From: Scolanthus callimorphus | Lineage: Eukaryota > Cnidaria > Anthozoa > Actiniaria > Edwardsiidae | Assembly (NCBI GenBank): GCA_033964015.1 | Contig: CM066914.1 | Location: 32,285,492-32,349,491 of the forward strand | Length of the DNA: 64,000 bases | Direction of reading: 5' to 3' | In this document: positions 55,969 through 64,000 of the stretch, one piece after another | How positions within the stretch are numbered: position 1 is the stretch's first letter | Layout of the letters: each line of letters opens with the position of its first letter | Position numbers and translations under genes: made by a program | Notes under the pieces: generated by a model | Seen by the model: the letters and a program-made list of their open reading frames with translations, nothing else | Told to the model about the DNA's origin: nothing | The model's database searches: none

Positions 55969-58268
55969 TCCTGTCAAGTTCTTATATGAGATTGAGTACT
56001 TGATAGCATTAGTCAGTCTGATCCAAACCTCCATACAGTAAGGATGCCAACGCGGTATAAGAAAGTATGTCCTGTTTGCAGCAAACCAGATTTACAATAC
56101 CTCAGCGTCACTTACGGCAAGTTCATTGTCTTTATGGGGATAAGAGAAAAAGATGGCTCAAAATAGCCGTGTTTTCACATACAGACAAGCCATCTATTTT
56201 ATCGAGAATCGGGCCTAGTACCTCTAAAGAAAATGTACCGCATGAGATACCGCTTTCAAATCAGCTTGAACTTCCAAAACGACCCTTGCAAATCAATCAA
56301 GGAAAACACAACACAACGTCGCGTCATTACAACTGAGAAAGCATTGACCACACAACCCTATCCGGACTTTGAATTCCGCCACAATATGGGGAGAGCATGA
56401 TGTTAACTAGGCTTGCGTATTCAGTAGCTGAGCGGATACATGTAGTGTAAAATAGCTAGTAACAGGTATTTACATGGAACATGAGCCGGTACAGCCGCGT
56501 CGCGCCGCTTTACTGTAGTCGTGAGCGTGGCGTGGACTTTGCATGGGGGTTATTCGCACCTTCTCTGGCATACGGTGACGCCTTGACTTCATCTATAAAT
56601 TGACATTTTTTTCCTTTTTGATATGACTTCAATTCGTTTCGGATTCATCTTCCGACTACTTTCGTTTTTTGTACTGAACGATTATTGATGCTTTCGTTTT
56701 TTGTACTGAACGATTATTGATGCCGATGTGTCTCTGCACCGCAACCCAAGATTACCACAGAACGAGCCTATCCCACGATGATATATCTCAAGAAGAAACA
56801 CCTTATTGCACCGCGGTTCATTAGTGTATTTCTATAAGGATAACCAAACACAGCTCATTTAATAGTGGCGTTAGAAAAGCGTAATTTATGTACACCCTGG
56901 CGCGTCGTGAAGTTTCTATTTGTAATTTAACGAATGAGCAAAAGCAATGCGCGGGAAAGCGATGGCAAGCAGGGAAATATTGGCGGCGCCGTTTGATATC
57001 GGTCCAAACCTTGTTTCTAATCATGTTTAATTAGCGGGTCTTCTGAACGGTACGTTTGAGTCAAGAAAAGAAATGTTATTTCTACTGAATCTTGATCTAG
57101 ATTCTTGCATGTCCATCTCAGGCCCTGTTAATGCTTAAACTATTGTGATAGACTAATAGATTGTTTGCTAGTAGCTATTCTACGTCCACCAGCTGCTCCT
57201 AAATACATACACAGAGGAAACTAACCCTGTTACCACAGAGAAATTGTAAACTACATAATACTTTTGATTTATTTTTTAGACTTCCCTTCTTGTCCCTAAG
57301 TTTGTCTTCCATAGCGGGACTCATGTATAGCCGGGCTGTTGTAGTTTATTCTCATAGTAGGGTATCTCATAGTAGGGTATTATAATAGTAGAGAGCTTAG
57401 TAAGAATGGCACTCTTTGTCAATGTTAAGCGCACACTATTATATAGATTCTTTTTGCAGGGGATAATTGCTAGCCGCTAAAGTTGCTCGGCAGGTGACGG
57501 GCTCATCCAAATAATGCCTTTATAACACTGTGAGGTATGGGATGGAATGTAAACACATACGCTCTTAAAAGAGCTTGGAGCCCGCTAAGGGAGAAATGCT
57601 GAATAACACCACCGTACATACACATCAAATGGTCCAAAAGGAATTGAGATCTGCTGCGTGTGCCAGTAGAAATAGAAAGGCTCATCCTTAAAATGAAAGA
57701 ATCAATTTCAGTTTTTCACCAAGAAAGGCGTCCCGCCATCAGGATGGAACATGAGAAAGAGATGCGAGTAACAGTACTTTTTTTTTTACTCTGTGAGTAC
57801 ATTTCCTAAGTCTAAACATTCACTCGACAAGAACTCCGCCCTCCGCTTTCCACCGTTTCCCGAAAGTGAACTTTCATCTACACACACAAATAGAACCAAA
57901 CTATTATCGGAATTGCTTTTACTCATCTAATTGGTTGCGGGAACAGCAGACTTCAATTGCATTATATGTGCTTATTCTTACAAGTCAATATAAGTCGCCA
58001 TTAACCAGCTTTTTTTATCTTGTGGCACGCGGAGTAGCAGCAGTACCAAACAAGTGATTTAGATTTGAAAACTCAGTTTTTACTTGAGCCAAAAGAAGGG
58101 AGAACAACTGCTTGATTTAATTGACAACAATTACATTTTGTTGAGGTTTCAGTGTGGTTAGTCTCTTACGCCCAGGCACTAATTAACGCTAAGTAAACAC
58201 TAAAGTTAAAACGATAATGGTTCGTTATCGTGTTAATTCCGCTTGGCGTGTACACCTGTTCAGAGCGT
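55969..58268. other. Intergenic region, no gene recognised
   Basis: No exon could be supported. A short direct repeat of TTTCGTTTTTTGTACTGAACGATTATTGATG units occurs at 56660-56722, and CATAGTAGGGTAT is repeated near 57355-57380. GTTCGTGTCGCGCC-like GC-rich sequence occurs near 56490-56530. Confidence 0.5.
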
Positions 58269-58276
58269 TATAAAAA
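58269..58276 (+). promoter_or_regulatory. TATA box for the small secreted-peptide gene
   Basis: TATAAAAA within GCGTTATAAAAACGC (an imperfect palindrome) lies 118 bp before the ATG at 58387. Confidence 0.45.
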
Positions 58277-58386
58277 CGCAAACCAGTGTTCTGTGGATGC
58301 ATTCCGTTGTGTTTTCGATGGTAGGAACGCGCTACTCTAGAACCCAAAACATCGCGAAGATACAAATTTGTTGGCAACAACAAATC

Positions 58387-58551
58387 ATGAATTCAAAGAT
58401 TCTAGCTCTTACTTTAGTCCTTGCATTTCTTCTGCTCACAGACGAAAGCGAAAGTCTGGTGGTGTTTGGCGGGCGAAAAGGAGGATCACGAGGCGGCTCG
58501 AAAGGACGTTCCAGCTGGGATCATGGAAATCGAAATCTCGATCGGGCATGA
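58387..58551 (+). CDS. Candidate small secreted peptide (54 aa, first exon or complete)
   Basis: From ATG 58387, MNSKILALTLVLAFLLL is a clear signal peptide, with likely cleavage after ESES. A Gly/Arg/Ser-rich mature part follows (FGGRKGGSRGGSKGR). The frame closes at 58551. A second frame in the same exon (GMRNYWKSRSKKNHIVSETD) stays open to a strong donor (GAGAG/gtaagt at 58614). The true product may switch frames through an unseen splice, or carry a frameshift. A TATA box lies upstream at 58269. A possible downstream exon is at 59378-59539. No family was recognised; the basic glycine-rich mature part could suit an antimicrobial or matrix peptide, but that is only a guess. Confidence 0.45.
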   Translation: MNSKILALTLVLAFLLLTDESESLVVFGGRKGGSRGGSKGRSSWDHGNRNLDRA

Positions 58552-59377
58552 GGAATTACTGGAAATCCCGGAGCAAGAAAAATCACATTGTGAGTGAGAC
58601 TGATCATGGAGAGGTAAGTGTAATGTTTGAACTTGATTTTGTAATCTGATGAAAATTTTCCTTTGGCATTTTCTACTAAAACATCGTGCGAGGCAAAAGC
58701 ACGAAAACCGATTATGTGTTCTTGTGCACTGGAAGTGGTTTAAAGTTTTACCCCGTTTTGGCCTCCCACCCACATAGATACGATACAAAACTGTGCCTGT
58801 TTAGACATAGGTCACATATAACTTCCAGAAACTGATTTTTGCGCTGGCACGAATTCTTTCGAAAGCGGAGGAAAAATGTCTGGCTAGGCAGGGCATTTTT
58901 AACACGTTTCCCGTTGGATCAGTTCTGGCGGCGAGCATCGAACCTAGTGAGCAACCTAGTGAGCGACCACTGGATAGCCCCTACAGTAACGGATTATCTT
59001 GAACAAAGACCCCGATTCGATTGGCGCACAGGATCCCATCCTGAGATCATACACTTCGGATGAGAGTGCTGAAATATTAGTGGATTCCACAAGAACACAT
59101 CCGAAGGAAGTGACACGCCAGCTGTCGACACGGCGCACGCCTACTTCTATTTCTGCTGCGATTTGTCGCTTTGTTCAACAATAATTTGTTATAATTATTA
59201 AAAGATTTTAATAAATAATTCATAGAATGGAATGAGATGTTTCCTAGTGTAAAAAAGAAACTACCTATAATCTGCAATACTTGATTAATTCCAGTAAGTA
59301 GTACTTTAACGACAACTTTATAATCTAAACAAGCATTAGCATGACCTGCGGTTCTTATATTTCCCATTTATCTTCAG

Positions 59378-59539
59378 TACCGAAAGGCGAAGAACTGTCC
59401 AAGCGTCAAAGCCGATTCAGTTGGCCATCAAAGATACGTTGTTGGAAAAACTCAACTTGAAAAGAGAAGAGTCGAAAGAGCTCAAGGTCGATTTAACTTC
59501 ATTGATAACGTGAAGGCAGACGAGATAGAATACCAATGA
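59378..59539 (+). CDS. Candidate terminal exon (54 codons) downstream of the secreted-peptide exon
   Basis: After TTTATCTTCAG (59367-59377) the frame is open for 53 residues: YRKAKNCPSV at the start, then KTQLEKRRVERAQGRFNF and DEIEYQ before TGA. It is in phase with the frame that reaches the donor at 58614. An extra exon between (about 58990-59180, frame SYTSDESAEILVDSTRT) is possible but unsupported. No family recognised. Confidence 0.3.
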   Translation, partial: YRKAKNCPSVKADSVGHQRYVVGKTQLEKRRVERAQGRFNFIDNVKADEIEYQ

Positions 59540-61030
59540 CGTCAAAAACCATTTCACGGGGCGACAACTTTGTCCGCCCCAACGTGCACTCTGTACCCGG
59601 AGTGGTATTAACAACAAAAACTGACTAGTAACGTAATTCAAGTTTCACAAGTAAACAAATATGATTATATTGATCCAAGTTCATGATCCACCGTATAGAG
59701 TTGGACATCAGATTCAGTGTGTATTCTTAGTGATACATACCAATGTGAATAGAAAAAAAGGATAATAAGAATCATGCTCGAAAAGTGGTATGTGAGTTGC
59801 TTACTGTGTAACAGCACAGAACATCTTACTTTAGCAAAATTGCTCTTATAGTCCCGCGTTGTGTTTGTAGAATACAAACCAATTTAATATTCTATTAATT
59901 GTAATCTACTAATGTTCAATTTATTAAAAACGGTACTTCTCACTGAGAAGGTCACAAGCTGGCAAGAATTTTTAAACTGCTTGCGCATGCTCAGATGCTT
60001 GCAGTCCCTATCATTGGTGATCGTCCATAAATACAGGAGAAAAGTATTTTGCAGGGGCGTAGCCAGGATCGAGAAGGGTAGGGGGGGAGGCAAATCTGTA
60101 CAAATGTATGTTGCCCCTTTCCCAGCTTTCCGATTTTTTCTTAATATTTTCTGTATTTTTCTTCTAAAAAAAGGGGACACACCAGGACCACTCCCTAGCT
60201 ACCCCCTCTTTTGAGTCCCCCGTGGTGCGCTGAGCGTCTGGAAACTCGAGGCCTAAACAAAGCGCGCAGGTGAATGAAGGGAGGAATTGAACAAACCGCT
60301 CAAACACGAATAAGCATTGACCTGTATAAAAGCCGAAGTTTGGTGCTAATCCGCACGTGGCGTCCGGCAAACCATAAAATGGGGTAATGACCGTATCTCG
60401 ATCAGTATTGTTCCGATGAACACCAAACGTCGGCATTTTGTAAAGTTCAACATGCTCTTTCTTGTTATTTGGGTCGTATGGTAATAATTAATATTAAGCG
60501 ATTCTCCCAGGTAGTCGGGCGCTCACGATATGAAACACAGGGAATGCGACAAGAATGCGAGTGACTTTGTCACTCGCTCCAGGCATTTCCGGCGCGCGTC
60601 CAAGATGGCGGCCACGACTACGAACTCTGGGGTTTTCGGGATAAAACACCAACGCCTGTAAGCAGGCTATGTCCGGACGGAAAACTCGTCTTAGTGTGAA
60701 ACCGGGACGAGACGGATTCTTGACGGGAAATCGTCTGAATTCATATCAGACGAAAGCTCGTCAGACGAAAACCCCGTCATGACAAGTTTTCGTCCTCTAG
60801 TGTGAATACGGCTAATGTCGTCAAGGTTTTTATTGGCAAGGAATCTCGGTCAGAAACTCAGTCCCTTACATGAAACTTTGAGACTAGCCCCTCCAACAAT
60901 GCTAACAAATTTGCTGTCAATAGAATTGGCTTCTGAGTCCCGGTTCGCATAATACGCGCGTTTTAAAATGGGAATACCCGTAAGACTGCTTATGGTTCAA
61001 AACTGTTACTACGATTTCACGAGTCATGTT
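59540..61030. other. Intergenic region with mobile-element fragments
   Basis: No gene was recognised. GGGGCGTAGCCAGGATCGAG near 60055 is the end of a common DNA-transposon type. Around 60660-60830 are GACGAAA/TTTCGTC-rich inverted blocks with AGTGTGAAAC and AGTGTGAATAC that look like a decayed MITE. Confidence 0.5.
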
Positions 61031-61221
61031 TAGAGCAGATTTCGTATGACCGTGAAAAGTGTCGCGGCACGGCGCGGTACTGTCGCGGTGGCGGTACGAA
61101 CCTGGCCTGCTGTAGATGGAATTAAATCGCCAATGAAATCGCGTAGTCGCGGTACGGTCACGGTCGCGGCGCGGAACAACTTTGTGGCGGTACTTTTCAC
61201 AGTCATACGAAATCTGCTCTA
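61031..61221. mobile_element. MITE with TAGAGCAGATTTCGTATGAC termini
   Basis: TAGAGCAGATTTCGTATGAC and GTGAAAAGT on the left pair with ACTTTTCAC and GTCATACGAAATCTGCTCTA on the right. The GC-rich centre is also inverted (GTCGCGG / CCGCGAC-type). Outer TA bases may be the target duplication. Confidence 0.85.
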
Positions 61222-61320
61222 TGTCGGATACGCCCAACACTGACTGCGTTCTCATTTCCCATGCTCTTCTGGGTATTGCCAATGATGTCATTCAGCTGAC
61301 ACACAGCCCGGCGCATTCTC

Positions 61321-61526
61321 GAACCCAGAGCTCCCCGCGCGTAACCTCACGTGGGAGGCTCTGGTGACAGCCACTGACGCATGGGCGAGATTAATACAGA
61401 GCCGATGAGAGAAGACCTTTCAGCGCATGCTCCAACGTTTGAAAATCAGCCAAACAGCGACGGCCCTCAAATGGATGTCCCCGCCTCCCCTGCGAGCAGA
61501 CGAGCTGATGAGCTCTGGGTCCGACA
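61321..61526. mobile_element. MITE with CCCAGAGCTCCCC arms, copy 2
   Basis: This is the same family as 10495-10701 (CCAGAGCTCCCCGCGCGTAA; GGGAGGCTCTGGTGACAGCC; GAGCTCTGGGTC at the right). A third, more decayed copy lies at about 61963-62222 (CACCTCGCGGGGTAGGCTAT to CAGAGCCTCCCTCGC). Confidence 0.75.
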
Positions 61527-62482
61527 ATGAGCCCGGCGCGTCTTTTCTACCCCCGGTCTGCGCATGACTGACCCGGTAAGGTCTTAGCCAATCTCGTACC
61601 CACAGCCCGTCATCTTTTAGCCAGCAGCAAGATTCGGGGCTCTGGAGGAATCCGATTTGCGAGCATGCGTGGTAGATCAAGATCATACAGAAAACATAAG
61701 GGTCACCTCCAGTGTAAGAACCATTCCCTGAGGACACCTTTGTGTTTAGTTACTATTTAATCATGATTGGTTCAACCTTCGTTCTACCAAACAAAGAAAG
61801 CTTTGTGACGCAGCTGGTGAGTTCTTACACTGGAGATGAGCCAAACATAACGTTCAAACCGGAACCTAGAATCTGGGTTTTAAAAAAATCGATTCCCCAT
61901 AGCCCTAAATCTTGCCGCTGGCCAAAGATGACAGGCTCTGGGTACGAGATTGGGTCTTAGCTACCCCAGAGCACCCCTGACTCGTCACCTCGCGGGGTAG
62001 GCTATGGTGGCAGCCATGCGAGAGCCTTCGCTGATTGGATGAAGCGCGCATGCGTACATAAAACCAGCTTATCTCGCTTTTGAGATCAAATTATAACAAG
62101 CTAATTTATAACACAGACATTCGTTTGCTTGTCGTCTTTTCAATTTCTGTCCTCGACTCATTTTGTATACGCATGCGTCAGTGGCTTTCACCAGAGCCTC
62201 CCTCGCAAAATGACGAGTCAGCTAGAAACCCATTCATGGAATTATTATACATTGTACTTGCTATATCGATTCTGATTCTTTACTTTGGAATCACGCACTT
62301 TGAGGGTCTTCAAGAATCAGCATGCTGATTCTTCAAGAATCAGCTAGCTGATCTGATTCTTGATACGCGCGCAATGCAACGTGGGACTAGAGCACTTTCC
62401 CTATTTTTACAAGGCGCTTGTGTAAAATAAATTGCTTGACAGAAAGAAAAGTATTTTTACTGAATCAATGTATATAATAAAA

Positions 62483-62606
62483 CAATTATTGAATTCGGTT
62501 TTTGTGATCTCGAGAATAAACAATGTTTCGCCAGGTGGAATCGGGCGAGGCCGTGAGGCTCGACATTGTTTATTCTGGAGATCACAAAAACCTCATCCAA
62601 TAATTG
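62483..62606. mobile_element. Foldback element (~124 bp)
   Basis: CAATTATTGAATTCGG and TTTTTGTGATCTCGAGAATA on the left pair with TATTCTGGAGATCACAAAAA and CAATAATTG on the right, with AACAATGT/ACATTGTT inside. Confidence 0.8.
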
Positions 62607-62799
62607 CTTAAAAGCTGATTCCCATGGCAGAAAATGGGAAGTGTTCGCCGAATTGACATGTATAGCCATGGGAAATCCGAACACTTCCCTTACTTTTTTT
62701 ATTGTTTGATACTACTCGTTTAACAGAAAATTACAGAAACTATGTACGTATAACATAAAACAAGAAAGGCTATAAAAAGAAATATCACAGTAGTGAATA

Positions 62800-62890
62800 T
62801 GGTGTGAACGTGGTGAATACAGTATTCACACACCCAAGTGGGTGTGAATACTGTATTTACCATATTCGCTCCAGTATTCACACCCATAGT
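62800..62890. repeat. Palindromic GTGAATACAGTATTCAC cluster
   Basis: GTGAATACAGTATTCACAC, GGGTGTGAATACTGTATTTA and CCAGTATTCACACCC form overlapping inverted repeats of one motif. Likely a decayed foldback element. Confidence 0.65.
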
Positions 62891-62907
62891 GAATTTTTCG
62901 TCCAGCG

Positions 62908-63100
62908 ATTGGATGAGGTTGAGCGTGACATCGTGAGTTCAAAACAGAGGCCTGTGTTATCTGCCGAAGCCGATGTTCAATACATGTTCAAATTGCTTTG
63001 CTCAAATTCAAAATGCAGACAAGGACGAAAGGCTTGGGAACGACCCGACTTTGAACTTGATGCTAACTGCAATATCTGTTCACGCGAGATTGAGAATTGA
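62908..63100 (+). CDS. Candidate terminal exon encoding a zinc-ribbon-like tail
   Basis: A plausible acceptor (GAATTTTTCGTCCAG, 62893-62907) precedes 63 open codons ending TGA at 63100. The translation looks protein-like: VERDIVSSKQRPVLSAEADV, then KLLCSNSKCRQGRKAWERPD, then ANCNICSREIEN. Four cysteines as CxxxxC and CxxC, about 20 residues apart, could bind zinc. No upstream exon could be linked and no family is recognised, so this may be a gene fragment. Confidence 0.3.
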
Positions 63101-63289
63101 TTGTTTGCGAAGTGAGTTCAACCAGGGGCAAGGCTCTTGCCAGGGGTTCATAAGTAGGGGCGTTCGTCTGATATATTAAGGCGTTTTGACAGCCTAGATA
63201 TTTTTAGATTGGCAGCGGAGCTCCCGCGGGCGCCGGAGCCCCATTGCTACATGTAGGACTTCTGGTTTGGGCGTTCGTTCGTTCGTTCG

Positions 63290-63675
63290 TCCGCCATGAC
63301 GTCATCAAAACTAAAAAAAGTAAATATCTCAAAGGCAACCTCACTAGGTGACCAAACTGTAATTTATCTTGGAGACAAGGGGGTGCACCACTAAGGTCAC
63401 GTGGCATGACGTCATCAGTGACGCCAGCAAAACTAGAAAACTCAATATCTCGAGAAGGCAATCCAAACTTGGGTTAAGTTATCTTGGAGGCAAGAGGGTG
63501 CACCACCAAGATCATGTGCGGCGAGGATCATCACTAACGCACCATGGGACGCTCCCTCTAAAACCACTTTTCGAACAATTAAATATAAACCCTTTCCAAG
63601 AAGGGTAGCTCGGGCTCTAGTCAAGCTAGTGACGGCATTATTATTATGATCACGTGACATGACGTCATCAAAATT
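63290..63675 (+). repeat. Degenerate ~115-bp direct repeats starting CATGACGTCATCA
   Basis: CATGACGTCATCA starts blocks at about 63295, 63405 and 63658. The first two also share AATATCTC, TTATCTTGGAGNCAAG, GGGTGCACCACNAAGNTCA and a GTGG end. The TGACGTCA core is a CRE-like palindrome. They probably come from a mobile element. TTCGTTCGTTCGTTCG (63270) is a small tetranucleotide run just before. Confidence 0.65.
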
Positions 63676-64000
63676 AAAGAAAAAGTCCTTGATGACAGTA
63701 GGTATTAATTCGAGCTCCGCGCCTAAATCTATATATTATTTGCTCTTGTTTCTATCCCGCTTCGGGCGTTGCGGTCACGTATATTTAGAATAACAATAGC
63801 AGAGAACAACAAGGAATCAGTGCTGCACGTGCATATCTTGCAAATGACACTGCCGCGTCTGTAAAGCTACTACTGATATAAGCGAATCTGATTGGGCTAT
63901 TGATATTTTAGCGGCAAAACCGTTCTAAAAATAACTGTCTAACTGTCTTGAATATCAGTAGGGCAATACTAAAGAGGGACACCCCTTTTTTAATATGATC

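Overview
This is nuclear DNA of a multicellular animal. The coding exons are split by GT/AG introns, and the host genes are animal families: a PTTG1IP-like membrane protein, a rhodopsin-class GPCR, the coiled-coil ciliary protein CCDC13 and the kinase NEK8. The window is also dense with MITEs, minisatellites and a Polinton/Maverick element. Short exons, AT-rich introns and very many foldback elements would suit an anthozoan cnidarian, but that placement is inference.

Layout. (1) 364-12272, plus strand: five exons of a PTTG1IP-like gene; its 5' end is not found. One intron holds a 52/53-bp minisatellite (991-1749 and 5055-8464), split by a 3.3-kb inverted-repeat element (1750-5054). (2) 15567-19538, plus strand: a three-exon GPCR with a PDZ-type C-terminus. 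(3) 19929-33511, minus strand: a complete 13-exon CCDC13 gene (697 aa), with a 96-bp minisatellite in one intron. (4) 34015-38052, plus strand: a complete four-exon NEK8 gene (705 aa). CCDC13 and NEK8 are head-to-head with 503 bp between start codons. (5) 40855-55169: a decayed Polinton bounded by ~0.6-kb inverted repeats. It keeps an integrase and a protein-primed DNA polymerase B, plus pieces of capsid-type genes, all frameshifted. Four younger elements are nested in it, one of them a 4.36-kb foldback built of ~190-bp hairpin units that splits the polymerase gene with a 10-bp target duplication. (6) 55170-64000: an unrecognised frameshifted gene next to the Polinton, an 11-bp minisatellite, a possible small secreted-peptide gene (58387 on), several MITEs and one possible terminal exon (62908-63100).

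Exons were joined by hand from splice sites, reading phase and remembered family sequences; no alignment was run. CCDC13 and NEK8 are both ciliary proteins, so the divergent pair is the clearest case of neighbours that may be co-expressed. No tRNA gene, rRNA gene or CRISPR array was found. The Polinton carries no recognisable packaging ATPase or cysteine protease.
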